64,000 nt of DNA from Staphylococcus sp. MI 10-1553 (GCF_010365305.1 NZ_CP048279.1:930001-994000); one strand, 5' to 3'. Shown: positions 18,540-28,601, numbered from the stretch's first letter. Numbers and translations are program-made. The notes: generated by a model from the letters alone, not told the origin.

Positions 18540-21500
18540 ATGAAGCGTATACATAAATTATTAGTCGCTAACCGCGGTGAAATTGCCATTCGAATTTTTC
18601 GAGCCGCAACAGAATTGAATATTAAAACGGTAGCTATCTATTCAAAAGAGGATATGGGGTCATTACATCGATATAAAGCGGACGAGTCTTATTTAGTCGG
18701 CGAAAACTTAGGACCAGCTGAAAGTTATTTAAATATTGAACAAATCATTAAAGTTGCAAAAGAAGCAAATGTTGATGCCATCCACCCTGGTTATGGGTTT
18801 TTGAGTGAAAATATGCAATTTGCGCAACGCTGTGCTGAAGAGGGCATTGTTTTTATCGGTCCGCATGTCGAGCATTTAGATATGTTTGGGGATAAAGTCA
18901 AAGCACGTGCCACTGCAATCAAAGCCAACTTGCCTGTTATTCCAGGTACAGATGGGCCAGTGGCAGGATTTGAAGAAGCACAAACTTTTGCCGAAAAAGC
19001 CGGCTTCCCATTGATGATTAAAGCAACAAGTGGCGGTGGTGGTAAAGGGATGCGTATCGTGAGAGAACAATCTGAATTACAAGAGGCGTTCACTCGTGCT
19101 AAATCTGAAGCAGAAAAGTCATTTGGCAATAGTGAAGTGTATATTGAAAAATTTATTGATCAACCGAAACATATTGAAGTACAAGTGATTGGTGATGAAG
19201 CGGGTAACATCATTCATCTTTATGAAAGAGATTGTTCGGTTCAACGCCGTCATCAAAAAGTCGTTGAAGTAGCGCCATCAGTAAGCTTGCCGGATGATTT
19301 GCGTGAACAAATTTGTGAAGCGGCTGTCGATTTAATGCGCCAAATTAAATACGTGAATGCAGGAACGGTTGAGTTTTTAGTTTCTGGCAACGAATTTTAC
19401 TTTATTGAAGTGAATCCACGTGTCCAAGTAGAACATACGATTACGGAAATGATTACGGGCGTGGACATTGTTAAAACACAAATTTTGATTGCGGATGGAC
19501 AGTTATTACATGACGAAGCGATTGCGATGCCACAACAAACTGATATTCGCACGTTAGGTTATGCAATTCAATGTCGTATTACGACTGAAGATCCTACACA
19601 AGATTTCATGCCGGATACGGGGCGTATCGTTGCCTACCGTTCGAGTGGGGGCTTCGGTGTCCGATTAGATGCTGGAGATGCATTCCAAGGTGCAGAAATT
19701 TCACCGTATTATGATTCGCTACTCGTTAAAGTTTCGACACATGCGATCAGTTATAAAGAAGCGAGAGAAAAAATGGCGCGTTCACTTCAAGAAATGCGAA
19801 TTCGTGGGGTGAAAACGAACATTCCATTTTTACGTAATGTGATTCAACATGATAAGTTTGCGTCTGGTGATTACACGACGAAATTTTTAGAAGAAGCGCC
19901 AGAGTTATTCACAATTAAAACGTCGCGTGATAGAGGTACAAAAACATTAGAATATATTGGTAATGTAACGATTAACGGTTTTCCAAGTGTCGAAAAAAGA
20001 CCGAAACCGCATTTCGAGAAACCCCATATTCCGACGACGGATACGAAGGCGATTGATTCATTAAGTGGTACGAAACAATTACTTGATGCAAAAGGACCTC
20101 AAGCTGTAGCAGCATGGGTTAAAGCACAAGAAGACGTATTGCTCACTGATACGACATTTCGTGATGCACATCAATCTTTACTCGCAACACGTGTGAGAAC
20201 ACATGATTTACTCAAAATTGCACCAGAAACTGCACAAGTAATGAAAGATAACTTCTCACTTGAACTATGGGGCGGTGCGACGTTTGATGTCGCCTATAAC
20301 TTCTTAAAAGAAAATCCATGGGAACGTCTCGAAAAATTAAGAAAAGCAATTCCGAATGTGTTATTCCAAATGTTATTGCGTGCTTCTAATGCAGTTGGTT
20401 ATCGCAATTATCCTGACAATGTCATCCAAAAATTTATTGCGGAAAGTGCTGACGCAGGAATCGACGTCTTTAGAATATTTGACTCGTTGAACTGGTTAGA
20501 ACAAATGAAAGTCGCTAACGAAGCAGTCCAAAAAGCAGGCAAAATTTCTGAAGGGACAATTTGTTATACAGGTGATATTTTAAATCCTGAACGTTCTAAT
20601 ATTTATACGTTGGAATACTATGTGAAACTCGCGAAAGAGCTAGAGCGTGAAGGTTTCCATATGTTAGCGATTAAAGATATGGCTGGATTATTGAAGCCTA
20701 GAGCGGCATATGAATTGATTGGTGAATTGAAAGCCGCTGTTGACTTACCGATTCACCTCCATACACACGATACGAGTGGTAACGGTATTCTCACTTATAA
20801 AGAAGCGATCGAAGCAGGTATTGACGTCATTGATACAGCAGTTGCGGCAATGTCAGGTTTAACAAGTCAACCAAGTAGTAATTCATTGTATTATGCCATG
20901 AGTGGGTTTGAACGCAATATTCGTATGGACATTGAAGGACATGAAACACTTTCGCATTATTGGGATGCAGTGCGACCGTATTATAGTGATTTTGAAAGTG
21001 ATATGAAATCGCCACATACAGAAATTTATCAACATGAAATGCCAGGGGGCCAATATTCCAACTTACGTCAACAAGCGAAAAGTTTAGGGCTCGGTGAACG
21101 TTTCAGTGAAGTGAAAGACATGTACCGCCGTGTAAACTTTCTCTTCGGTGATATTGTGAAAGTGACGCCATCATCAAAAGTGGTAGGGGATATGGCACTC
21201 TACATGGTGCAAAATGAATTGGATGAAACGTCTGTTATCGAGCAAGGTCATAAATTAGATTTTCCTGAATCCGTGGTCTCTTTCTTTAGAGGCGATATTG
21301 GTCAACCAGTGAACGGATTTAATGAGACATTGCAACGGGTCATTTTAAAAGGCCAGCAACCATTAACTGCGCGTCCTGGTGAATATCTAGCGCCTATTGA
21401 TTTCGAATCTTTGCGTGAAGAATTACAAGAAAAGCAACAAGACAAAGTGACTGAACAAGACTTAATTAGCTATGCGTTGTATCCAAAAGTGTACGAACAA

Positions 21501-21989
21501 TACATGCAAACTTATGAGACATTTGGCAATGTTTCAAAGTTAGATACACCTACATTCTTCTTCGGTATGCGCAATAACGAGAAAATTCAAATCGAAATTG
21601 ATAAAGGTAAAATTTTAATTGTTGAGTTGAAAACTATTACTGAGCCTGATGAAAATGGTGTGCGCACCGTCTTCTTTGATATGAATGGTCAAGCACGTCG
21701 TATTCAAGTGAAAGACGAAAATATTCAAACGTCTCATTTAGCGAAAGTGAAGGCAGATAAGAGTAATCCAAATCATATTGGTGCACAAATGCCGGGTACG
21801 ATTATTGAAGTGAATGTCGTTGAAGGAGATCAAGTTGAAGCGGGGCAATCACTCATTATTAGTGAAGCAATGAAGATGGAAACAACGGTACAAGCGCCGT
21901 TTAAAGGGACGATTACAAAAATTCATGTCGCTGCAAACGATAGCGTTGAGACACAAGATTTACTCATTGAAATTAAACCAGAAGTATAA
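18540..21989 (+). CDS. pyc: Pyruvate carboxylase
   Basis: A 1149-residue biotin enzyme that makes oxaloacetate from pyruvate to refill the TCA cycle. Domains run in order. The biotin carboxylase ATP-grasp comes first (GGGGKGMRIV near residue 165, EVNPRVQVEHTITE near 290). The carboxyltransferase follows (DTTFRDAHQSLLATR near 540, with metal ligands in HLHTHDTSGNG). A C-terminal biotinyl domain carries the biotinylated lysine in SEAMKMETT. AAGGAGGT precedes the start at ideal distance, and a TATAAT box lies at 18487-18492. It is a single-gene unit followed by a shared terminator. Confidence 0.98.
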   Translation: MKRIHKLLVANRGEIAIRIFRAATELNIKTVAIYSKEDMGSLHRYKADESYLVGENLGPAESYLNIEQIIKVAKEANVDAIHPGYGFLSENMQFAQRCAEEGIVFIGPHVEHLDMFGDKVKARATAIKANLPVIPGTDGPVAGFEEAQTFAEKAGFPLMIKATSGGGGKGMRIVREQSELQEAFTRAKSEAEKSFGNSEVYIEKFIDQPKHIEVQVIGDEAGNIIHLYERDCSVQRRHQKVVEVAPSVSLPDDLREQICEAAVDLMRQIKYVNAGTVEFLVSGNEFYFIEVNPRVQVEHTITEMITGVDIVKTQILIADGQLLHDEAIAMPQQTDIRTLGYAIQCRITTEDPTQDFMPDTGRIVAYRSSGGFGVRLDAGDAFQGAEISPYYDSLLVKVSTHAISYKEAREKMARSLQEMRIRGVKTNIPFLRNVIQHDKFASGDYTTKFLEEAPELFTIKTSRDRGTKTLEYIGNVTINGFPSVEKRPKPHFEKPHIPTTDTKAIDSLSGTKQLLDAKGPQAVAAWVKAQEDVLLTDTTFRDAHQSLLATRVRTHDLLKIAPETAQVMKDNFSLELWGGATFDVAYNFLKENPWERLEKLRKAIPNVLFQMLLRASNAVGYRNYPDNVIQKFIAESADAGIDVFRIFDSLNWLEQMKVANEAVQKAGKISEGTICYTGDILNPERSNIYTLEYYVKLAKELEREGFHMLAIKDMAGLLKPRAAYELIGELKAAVDLPIHLHTHDTSGNGILTYKEAIEAGIDVIDTAVAAMSGLTSQPSSNSLYYAMSGFERNIRMDIEGHETLSHYWDAVRPYYSDFESDMKSPHTEIYQHEMPGGQYSNLRQQAKSLGLGERFSEVKDMYRRVNFLFGDIVKVTPSSKVVGDMALYMVQNELDETSVIEQGHKLDFPESVVSFFRGDIGQPVNGFNETLQRVILKGQQPLTARPGEYLAPIDFESLREELQEKQQDKVTEQDLISYALYPKVYEQYMQTYETFGNVSKLDTPTFFFGMRNNEKIQIEIDKGKILIVELKTITEPDENGVRTVFFDMNGQARRIQVKDENIQTSHLAKVKADKSNPNHIGAQMPGTIIEVNVVEGDQVEAGQSLIISEAMKMETTVQAPFKGTITKIHVAANDSVETQDLLIEIKPEV

Positions 21990-22072
21990 ATGTGAATTTG
22001 AAAAGGTACGATAAAGCCCGCATTTGTCATTTTAATCAAACATGACATTAAGACCCACGTGACAAAGCAATC

Positions 22073-22115
22073 AAAAAGACATCAAACAACAATTTCTGCT
22101 GTTTGATGTCTTTTA
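22073..22115. terminator. Bidirectional terminator between pyc and ctaA
   Basis: AAAAGACATCAAACA and TGTTTGATGTCTTTT form a perfect 15-bp stem around an 11-base loop, with A and T runs at both ends. It serves the two convergent genes. Confidence 0.93.
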
Positions 22116-22129
22116 AAATTTCTATCATT

Positions 22130-23044
22130 TTAAGCTTGTTGATCTCCACGATTCGTACGTAGGATTAACAAGATGAAATAACTAATCATACCGAATAATA
22201 ACGTGATAAATAGCGCATGGAGTAAAGCGATGATTAGATTCACGTTAGTAACGATAGAGAGCGCCCCTGTTACAACTTGTAAAATAATTAAAATAAAGCT
22301 CACTGTATAACCGTAATGAATCGTTCTCATTGTTGGATAATGTCTCACTGCATGGATATAAGTGAACATAATGACGAAAAATGCCACCATTGCCATCAGT
22401 CTGTGTGCCAGTTGAACCCAGTCATGCACATCATGAGGCACAATATCGTTAAATGGTAATGGCCATGCACCGTAAGCAAGACTTGAATCTGTATGTCTTA
22501 CAAGCGCCCCAGTATAAATCGTTAAATATACAACAATGGTCATCAGCCATGTATAGCGTTGCAATGGCTTGCGGATGTGTACTTTATTGGCTTCGTATTT
22601 TTTATCCATGTCGAAAATGATTAACGTCAACACGAAAACGGAAGAGAAGCTAATAAGGGAAATTCCGAAATGAAGTGCCAATACATAATCATTTTGTTGC
22701 CACATGACGGCAGCAGCACCGACTAAAGCTTGAACGAGTAAAAAGCCAATACTAATCATACCTAAAGGCTTTACTTCTTTAATATGCCCAATGTTTTTCC
22801 AAGATGTAATCACAAGCCATGTCACAAAAATAACAGATAATCCAGATACAGCTCTGTGACTCAATTCAATAATTGTTTCTATCGGTAGGTTTTGCGGTAA
22901 TAATGCGCCATGACACAGTGGCCAATCTGAACCACAACCATCTTCAGAACCTGTTTTTGTTACGAGTGCACCACCAAGCTGAACCCAAGTCATAATCAAT
23001 GTCGTTACGACAGCAAGCCACTTTAGGTTTCGCTTTTTAAACAA
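22130..23044 (-). CDS. ctaA: Heme A synthase (COX15/CtaA)
   Basis: A 304-residue membrane protein with eight predicted spans that oxidises heme O to heme A for the aa3-type oxidase. Conserved heme-ligand histidines lie in [27 protein letters not shown] and IALLHALF, and the [10 protein letters not shown] loop holds the conserved cysteine pair. The chosen start is TTG at 23044-23042, because GAGGTG sits seven bases before it and homologues begin with MFxKKNLKW. The upstream ATG at 23059 has no ribosome site. It diverges from ctaB. Confidence 0.95.
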   Translation of the reverse strand: MFKKRNLKWLAVVTTLIMTWVQLGGALVTKTGSEDGCGSDWPLCHGALLPQNLPIETIIELSHRAVSGLSVIFVTWLVITSWKNIGHIKEVKPLGMISIGFLLVQALVGAAAVMWQQNDYVLALHFGISLISFSSVFVLTLIIFDMDKKYEANKVHIRKPLQRYTWLMTIVVYLTIYTGALVRHTDSSLAYGAWPLPFNDIVPHDVHDWVQLAHRLMAMVAFFVIMFTYIHAVRHYPTMRTIHYGYTVSFILIILQVVTGALSIVTNVNLIIALLHALFITLLFGMISYFILLILRTNRGDQQA

Positions 23045-23128
23045 TCTCAAACACCTCATTATGTATCAAATTAAATAATCTCTATTCATCAACATCACCC
23101 ACATTATAACAAAAACTGAACTAAAAAA

Positions 23129-23173
23129 TGTGACTTTATCATGACGTTTTTTGAATGTCGTTAAAGTGTCACA
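23129..23173. promoter_or_regulatory. Inverted repeat in the ctaA-ctaB divergent promoter region
   Basis: TGTGAC at 23129-23134 and GTCACA at 23168-23173 are complementary, with TTTA/TAAA continuing the symmetry inward. The location between divergent heme genes suits a shared regulator such as the ResD/SrrA or Rex class. That is inference, as the spacing does not match a consensus I know. Confidence 0.3.
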
Positions 23174-23252
23174 AATTTTTCTTATTTGAACTAGTCATTC
23201 TCGACGCTTTCATATATCATGAATGTATATGTTATTTTAAGGGGGGGAACTG

Positions 23253-24164
23253 ATGTCCAAATCAGAGGTTGTATCACAAACTTCCGGTCGTATTACTTAT
23301 AAAGAACTGAAACAAATTATTAAGTTAGGTCTTGTTCAAGGCAACTTAATTCCATCATTTGCGGGTGCGTGGTTGGCTATAGTCATGACACATCATGCAT
23401 TTTTAGCTTCTATTCCACAAATTATTGTGATGATCATAGGTTCTACGTTAGTAATGGGCGGAGCATGTGCATTGAACAATTTCTATGACCAAGATATTGA
23501 TCAATTAATGCCAAGTAAACAAAATCGACCAACTGTTAACAATCGTATTTCAGATCGTCATTTATTGTTATTAAGCTTTGGTATGATGGTCGTTGGTGAA
23601 ATATTATTGTTCATGTTGAATATGCAAGCAGGTGTTATAGGACTCGTTGGTATCGTTGGTTATGTATCATTTTATTCCATTTGGTCAAAACGACATACGA
23701 CATGGAATACTGTGGTAGGAAGTGTGCCTGGAGCGGTACCACCATTAATCGGTTGGGTCGCGATTGATGGTCACTTAAGTTTGATGGCTTGGGCATTATT
23801 TTTAGTTGTGTTTTGTTGGCAGCCGATTCATTTTTACGCATTAGCAATTAAACGAAAAGATGAATATGCAACAGCACACATTCCAATGTTACCATCTGTT
23901 AAAGGCTTTTCGCGCACACGTGTCGGCATGTTTCTATGGCTGATCGCATTATTACCACTTCCATTTTTAATGCAAGATTTAGGTGTGGTCTTCGTCGTGT
24001 TAGCCACGTTACTTAACGTTGGATGGATTGCATTAGGGCTTACAAGTTTTAAATCGTCAGCAAATGAAACAAAATGGGCAACAAAAATGTTTATTTACTC
24101 TTTAAACTATCTTGTTCTATTTTTTGCACTTGTTGTCGTGATTTCTTTAATACAATTAATTTAG
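23253..24164 (+). CDS. ctaB: Protoheme IX farnesyltransferase (heme O synthase)
   Basis: A 303-residue UbiA-type prenyltransferase with about nine membrane spans that attaches farnesyl to heme B. The two Asp-rich sites are intact: [19 protein letters not shown] near residue 75 and the [18 protein letters not shown] loop near 195. GGGGGGG precedes the ATG. Together with ctaA it makes heme A, and ctaM follows 27 bases later. Confidence 0.97.
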   Translation: MSKSEVVSQTSGRITYKELKQIIKLGLVQGNLIPSFAGAWLAIVMTHHAFLASIPQIIVMIIGSTLVMGGACALNNFYDQDIDQLMPSKQNRPTVNNRISDRHLLLLSFGMMVVGEILLFMLNMQAGVIGLVGIVGYVSFYSIWSKRHTTWNTVVGSVPGAVPPLIGWVAIDGHLSLMAWALFLVVFCWQPIHFYALAIKRKDEYATAHIPMLPSVKGFSRTRVGMFLWLIALLPLPFLMQDLGVVFVVLATLLNVGWIALGLTSFKSSANETKWATKMFIYSLNYLVLFFALVVVISLIQLI

Positions 24165-24191
24165 AAGGTCTACGAGTGAGGAATGAATAAA

Positions 24192-24653
24192 ATGAATGTA
24201 CCTATTTTACCTACGTTAAGTACAACTTGTATTGTAATTAGTGCCATTTTAGTTGCTATCGGTTGGCGCCTCATCTGGAAGCGTCAAATTGAGCGTCATA
24301 AAAAAACGATGCTGTGGGCTGCTATTTTTGCAGTTGTCTTTTTTACAATTTATGCGAGTCGTACTATCTTTATTGGTAATACAGCATTTGGAGGACCAGA
24401 TTCAGTTAAAGTTTATTACACTATCTTCTTGGTTTTCCACATTACATTAGCAACAGTGGGGGCAGTACTTGGTTTAATCCAAATTTTTACAGGATTAAAA
24501 GATCGTTACAGTGTTCATCGTAAAATCGGACCAGTCGCATCAGTAATTTGGTTTTTCACAGCGATTACGGGTGTAGCGGTATATATCTTACTTTATGTGC
24601 TTTATCCTGGTGGCGAAACGACTTCGCTCATTAAAGCAACATTTGGTTTATAA
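24192..24653 (+). CDS. ctaM: CtaM, DUF420 cytochrome aa3 maturation factor
   Basis: A 153-residue protein with four membrane helices of the DUF420 family. In S. aureus the ctaB neighbour CtaM is needed for activity of the aa3 menaquinol oxidase. Family features include conserved His in FHITLATVGAVLGLIQ and the HRKIGPVASVIWFFTAITG stretch. Two ATG codons are possible. The second (24192) is preferred since GAGG lies ten bases before it, while the first overlaps that site. It forms an operon with ctaB and ends at a strong terminator. Confidence 0.92.
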   Translation: MNVPILPTLSTTCIVISAILVAIGWRLIWKRQIERHKKTMLWAAIFAVVFFTIYASRTIFIGNTAFGGPDSVKVYYTIFLVFHITLATVGAVLGLIQIFTGLKDRYSVHRKIGPVASVIWFFTAITGVAVYILLYVLYPGGETTSLIKATFGL

Positions 24654-24654
24654 T

Positions 24655-24697
24655 AAAAAAGCAACAGATGATTGATTTCACATCTGTTGCTTTTTTA
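24655..24697 (+). terminator. Rho-independent terminator of ctaB-ctaM
   Basis: AAAAAAGCAACAGATG pairs perfectly with CATCTGTTGCTTTTTT around a 10-base loop. Confidence 0.95.
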
Positions 24698-24801
24698 GTG
24701 CGCCCATTGTGGTAAATCGTTCGATGAGACAATGATATGAATAGAGTCAATTTAAAAGCAAGTGATGTCTATTCCAATTTTGCTCAATATTTTTAAAAAC
24801 A

Positions 24802-24836
24802 TAAAAAGAGGCAAAACACAGCCGCGTGTTTTACCT
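24802..24836 (-). terminator. Rho-independent terminator of the secreted repeat protein gene
   Basis: On the minus strand GAGGTAAAACAC pairs with GTGTTTTGCCTC around a GCGGCT loop, followed by TTTTTATG. Confidence 0.88.
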
Positions 24837-24931
24837 CGTATGGTTTCAATTCATAATAGAGCATATTGAAATAGATTGTAACGGTTCAATATCATTTTAG
24901 AATGATAAACCATTCTTGTTATTAAGTTGTA

Positions 24932-25264
24932 TTAATTGTTTTGAATTTCTTTTTGATGTTGCGCTGCTTGGCTTTCTCTTAACACATCATACTGTGAAGA
25001 TAAGTTTTTGTGATGGTTGTAAGCCACTACATCAAAATCATCATTTTTTGTAGATGTTGTATGCACATTTTGTTGTTCTTGCGCTTGACGTTGTCTTAAT
25101 GCATCATACTGTGAAGATAAGTTTTTGTGTTGATTGTAAGCTGTCGCATCAAAATCGTCTGATTGTGTTGCTGGTGCCTCCTCTGCAGCTTGCACGTTAG
25201 TACCTACTAATCCCGCTAGACCAAGTGAAATGGAAAGTGCTGAAACTTTGAATAATTTGTTCAT
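24932..25264 (-). CDS. Small secreted protein with two near-identical repeats
   Basis: A 110-residue protein not recognised as a known family. Residues 1-26 are a classic signal peptide (MNKLFKVS, a hydrophobic core, then VQA before AEEA). The mature part holds two copies of a segment of about 26 residues: DDFDATAYNQHKNLSSQYDA... and DDFDVVAYNHHKNLSSQYDV..., joined by a Gln/Thr-rich linker. It has no cysteine and no LPXTG, so it should be released. The longer upstream frame is discarded because AAGGAGGT precedes this ATG. It has a near-consensus promoter and its own terminator. Confidence 0.85.
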   Translation of the reverse strand: MNKLFKVSALSISLGLAGLVGTNVQAAEEAPATQSDDFDATAYNQHKNLSSQYDALRQRQAQEQQNVHTTSTKNDDFDVVAYNHHKNLSSQYDVLRESQAAQHQKEIQNN

Positions 25265-25295
25265 CGTTCTAATACCTCCTTCATTTGATATAAAA

Positions 25296-25324
25296 AGTAT
25301 ACCAATAATGATATTTATTGTAAA
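25296..25324 (-). promoter_or_regulatory. Sigma-A promoter of the secreted repeat protein
   Basis: On the minus strand TTTACA, 17 bases and TATACT lie about 30 bases upstream of the start codon. The match to consensus and spacing is very good. Confidence 0.75.
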
Positions 25325-25375
25325 TGAAAATGCTTTTAAAAATATAGCAAAACTTATTTTGTAAATAAATGTCAT

Positions 25376-25756
25376 TTCATAAGTACTATCATCAAGCGAT
25401 TTTCCAGTAATTGATTAAATGTTTGGAATTTAAAGTAAGTATAAGACATTTAGAATTTTAAAAGGAATTGGATTTAAATAAAATAATCACTCTGTTCAAT
25501 GCATCAAAGGGAAGAAATGGAATTGGACAAAAATGAAAACTTCAGCGCAGACCTTTGTAAATAGTAGAAAGTCAGTGTCAATAATGATACGATAAAATGA
25601 AATCAACGGATTGTGATATTTTTAATTTTGACCGTACACAAAGCGAACGAATGGTTTTATAATGAAAAGTGAGTATTAAAGTCGGATAAGATTTGAAGAT
25701 GTATGCGATCCATATTAATGGAAATAAAAGCAATGATAAATTAAGAGGGGGAACAT
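25376..25756 (+). promoter_or_regulatory. AT-rich gap with promoter for the CAP-domain gene
   Basis: No gene or repeat is seen in this stretch. TACACA (25635-25640), 17 bases and TATAAT (25658-25663) form a probable sigma-A promoter about 95 bases before the start codon. Confidence 0.5.
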
Positions 25757-26827
25757 ATGCGAAGAAAATTGATTAAAGTACTAGCAGTGTTGTTATTAGT
25801 CGGCTTTTTAGTCTATTTATTTTATTCCCCTCAACTTGAGTTTGATGTACTAGAAAATCCAAATCGTGCTAATCACCAACAACAAGAAAAACCTAAAAAT
25901 GTGAACCAAACTGACGGACAGAATCCGCCATTAGAAAGTGGTGTCGGAACATATATTGGCAAATCGTTAAATCAAATTACATCACAATTTGGTACACCGG
26001 ATCGTATTTATTCTTTTCAGCAGGGATATCATAAATACATTTATAAAGGTGACAAACGTTACATTATTTTTGCGGTTAAAAATGACAAAGTGAAGTCTGT
26101 TTATGTGACGGGGCAAAATACGGAAAAATTAACTGGACCCATTAAAATTAACGAACAAGCGTCTGATTTGTTTGATAAATTTTCAATCAATACAGAACCT
26201 CAATTTAAAGTGAATGGACAAACGTATCATTACGAACTATCGGATAAAGATGTTAAAACTCAAGCTTTAATCCAATTTGATGATACATTTGCACAAGTGT
26301 TTATAGATCAACAAAAAAATAAAGTACTCGGGTTACGCTATTTAGACAAAGAAGCATTGACCGATATGAATCCGTATGCGCAAAATAATGAAGAAACGAC
26401 GTCTCAAGAAACAGAAGAATCAGTAGAAGAAGATGCGCGTCCTGCAGATCAAAATGTGAACGAGCGGCTCACGTTATACGAATTAACGAATGAAATGCGT
26501 CAACTGAATGAGCGTCAACCTTTAAAAGTGAATGATACGCTTGAAAATGTTGCGACGGTTGATTTGTTTAATTATGGTAATCAAAAAAATACAGAATTTA
26601 CAGAAGAGAATTTGATTAATTTGGTGAAACAAACACCACTTAGTTATCAATCTGTCTCTCAAAACGTAGGGTATAACTTTAATGATGTCCCTACGTTGGT
26701 GCACAGTTGGATCAATTCAGATGTTCACCGTTCGCGTATGTTAAATTCAAAATATGTTGAAATGGGTGGAGAAGTCCAGCGCCAATATTATATGTTAATC
26801 TTTTTAGAGAAAGGGGAGAACGCGTAA
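25757..26827 (+). CDS. CAP-domain protein with CAP-associated N-terminal domain (YlbC-like)
   Basis: A 356-residue surface protein anchored by an N-terminal membrane segment (LIKVLAVLLLVGFLVYLFY). A CAP-associated domain follows (about residues 60-205: GTYIGKSLNQITSQFGTPDR...), then an acidic Glu-rich linker. A C-terminal CAP/SCP domain (about 235-356) carries the typical SWINSDVHRSRMLNSKYVEMG split around its conserved His. Homologues such as YlbC are of uncertain function. It is followed one base later by ylbF, as in Bacillus, so they are co-transcribed. Confidence 0.9.
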   Translation: MRRKLIKVLAVLLLVGFLVYLFYSPQLEFDVLENPNRANHQQQEKPKNVNQTDGQNPPLESGVGTYIGKSLNQITSQFGTPDRIYSFQQGYHKYIYKGDKRYIIFAVKNDKVKSVYVTGQNTEKLTGPIKINEQASDLFDKFSINTEPQFKVNGQTYHYELSDKDVKTQALIQFDDTFAQVFIDQQKNKVLGLRYLDKEALTDMNPYAQNNEETTSQETEESVEEDARPADQNVNERLTLYELTNEMRQLNERQPLKVNDTLENVATVDLFNYGNQKNTEFTEENLINLVKQTPLSYQSVSQNVGYNFNDVPTLVHSWINSDVHRSRMLNSKYVEMGGEVQRQYYMLIFLEKGENA

Positions 26828-26828
26828 C

Positions 26829-27269
26829 ATGTACGATGAACCATTGATGCAAGTGCTTGATCAAACCGATGACTTAGCCGATCAAATTCGCCAATCTGAT
26901 TTGTTTGTCGCTTATCAAAAAGCGAAACAAGTTTTAGTGGAAGATAGGGAAGCACAACGGTTATATGGTCAGTTTTTGAAAAGCAAGATCAATTATGATG
27001 AAGTGCAACGATTTGGACGCTATCACCCTGATTATCAAGAAGTGATGCTAACAACGAGACGACTGAAGCGTGAATATGAAATGCATGATACTGTCGTCGC
27101 ATTTAAGCAAAGTGAAACGGCACTCCAACAACTATTGGATGAAATTGTTACGATGATTGCGACGAGCGTGTCAGAGCATGTCAAAATTGATGCGGGAACG
27201 CCATTGTTTGAAGCGTTAACGACAGGTGGGGGATGTGCCACGGGTGCAACGTGTCAATGTCGAGTTTGA
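26829..27269 (+). CDS. ylbF: YlbF family regulator (RNase Y complex subunit)
   Basis: A 146-residue, highly helical protein of the YlbF/YmcA family. In Bacillus YlbF joins YmcA and YaaT in the Y-complex, which binds iron-sulfur clusters and directs RNase Y to chosen mRNAs. The C-terminal GGGCATGATCQCR has three cysteines suited to a cluster, as in YlbF and unlike shorter relatives. The gene starts one base after the CAP-domain gene stop. Confidence 0.92.
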   Translation: MYDEPLMQVLDQTDDLADQIRQSDLFVAYQKAKQVLVEDREAQRLYGQFLKSKINYDEVQRFGRYHPDYQEVMLTTRRLKREYEMHDTVVAFKQSETALQQLLDEIVTMIATSVSEHVKIDAGTPLFEALTTGGGCATGATCQCRV

Positions 27270-27297
27270 TAAAGCGAAAGTTTAATACATCATAAAA

Positions 27298-27332
27298 GTA
27301 GCTGGGATGATGAAACTCCCAGCTTCATTATA
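27298..27332. terminator. Hairpin between convergent ylbF and glycerophosphodiesterase genes
   Basis: AGCTGGGA and TCCCAGCT form a perfect stem around a nine-base loop. T-rich sequence follows weakly on each strand (TTCATTAT on plus, ACTTTTATG on minus), so it may act both ways. Confidence 0.7.
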
Positions 27333-28265
27333 TTAAGACTGTTGTTGGCGATAAGCAGTGAGAAATTGACGGCCAATAGAAGGGCGATCCGTGACGATAG
27401 TATGCACGCCTAAATCAACAAGGTGATGCATTAAATCGACACTATTGACGCCATAATAGCCTGGCATCCTGTTAGAACTGTTCAGCCATTGAATGAGCTT
27501 CGGTTGAACGAGCGGAACACCATGGAAGTGTGTCGGCATTTGGAATGTTTGAGCTTTTCCGTGATAAAAAAGTTTCAAACCTGTATATAGTTTTAAAATG
27601 CCCTCTGTCACTTCAGCTTGACTTGCCCCGATTGCTACCGTCCCTTGGCTAATTTTATGAAAACGTTCAATTTGTTCGCGATAAAAACTTGTGACGAGCA
27701 CCCGCGATTCAGCTTGATGTTGTACAATGACATCATATAAGCGTTGAGCAGCAATTTGTCCTTCATAGCTATCCGGATGATCTTTAATATCGATATTCAC
27801 ACGTTGTTCAGGATAGCGTGACAAGAGCTCACCCATTGTTAAAATTTTCGCATCTGGGTGATTTTGATAAGGACTTTCTCCGTTAATATCTTTAAAATGA
27901 TAACCCGCGTCTAAGGCTTTCAATGCCTCGAGTGTATGTTGGCTAACTGGGCCAGAACCATTTGTTGTACGATCCACTTCAGCGTCGTGAAATACAATCA
28001 CTTGTTCATCTTTAGAAATGCGAATATCTGTTTCGAAGCCAGTCAATTGCATCAGCACAGAATAATCAAATGCTAGTGCAGTAGACTCAGGTCGTTCACC
28101 CATGCCACCACGATGACTTAATATGTACGGCGTTTGGCCACTGAAAAATGGCGGTATCGCTCGAGGTTGAGGTGCTTTTGTAGTCTTTTGAAGTAATAGG
28201 GCGCCAGTCACCACAGAAGCTGCACCCAATAGTGTCCCTTTTAAAATTTGAGATTTGCGAGTCAT
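27333..28265 (-). CDS. Glycerophosphodiester phosphodiesterase, membrane-anchored
   Basis: A 310-residue GDPD-family enzyme. An N-terminal hydrophobic segment (GTLLGAASVVTGALLL) probably anchors it outside the cell. The TIM-barrel domain shows SHRGG near residue 50, ERPESTALAF and ETDIRISKDEQVIVFHD with the catalytic His and metal ligands, and ends with the VHTIVTDRP strand. It would release glycerol-3-phosphate from glycerophosphodiesters or related polymers. GGGAGG precedes the start by about ten bases. In other staphylococci a similar gene lies between ylbF and ylbG. Confidence 0.92.
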   Translation of the reverse strand: MTRKSQILKGTLLGAASVVTGALLLQKTTKAPQPRAIPPFFSGQTPYILSHRGGMGERPESTALAFDYSVLMQLTGFETDIRISKDEQVIVFHDAEVDRTTNGSGPVSQHTLEALKALDAGYHFKDINGESPYQNHPDAKILTMGELLSRYPEQRVNIDIKDHPDSYEGQIAAQRLYDVIVQHQAESRVLVTSFYREQIERFHKISQGTVAIGASQAEVTEGILKLYTGLKLFYHGKAQTFQMPTHFHGVPLVQPKLIQWLNSSNRMPGYYGVNSVDLMHHLVDLGVHTIVTDRPSIGRQFLTAYRQQQS

Positions 28266-28353
28266 TATGAAATACCTCCCATTAAAATAACGTCATACTT
28301 TCCGAAGACAGTGACACATGGTACGATAATAATGTAAAATTCGAGGTGAAAAA

Positions 28354-28599
28354 ATGGATATCATACAACGTGAAAATATAATCATTTATCTTAAAAACAT
28401 GAAGCATGAACGTCATATTCGAAAATATGGTCATATTGTTTATACGAATTCACAACAAAAATACGTATCGATGTATGTGAATCAAAAGGATATTGACGAT
28501 GTGGTGACACGCCTGATGAAATTGAAATATGTCACACGCGTTGTCGGTTCACCTTATAAAGATTTGAAACAAGAATATTCAAAAGAAGCAAATGAATAA
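28354..28599 (+). CDS. ylbG: YlbG (UPF0298/DUF2129) protein
   Basis: An 81-residue basic protein of the UPF0298 family. The opening IIYLKNMKHERHIRKYGHIV and KLKYVTRVVGSPYKDLK match YlbG of Bacillales. Function is unknown. GAGGTG lies before the ATG. It is followed on the other strand by the gene at 28602. Confidence 0.9.
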   Translation: MDIIQRENIIIYLKNMKHERHIRKYGHIVYTNSQQKYVSMYVNQKDIDDVVTRLMKLKYVTRVVGSPYKDLKQEYSKEANE

Positions 28600-28601
28600 G
28601 C

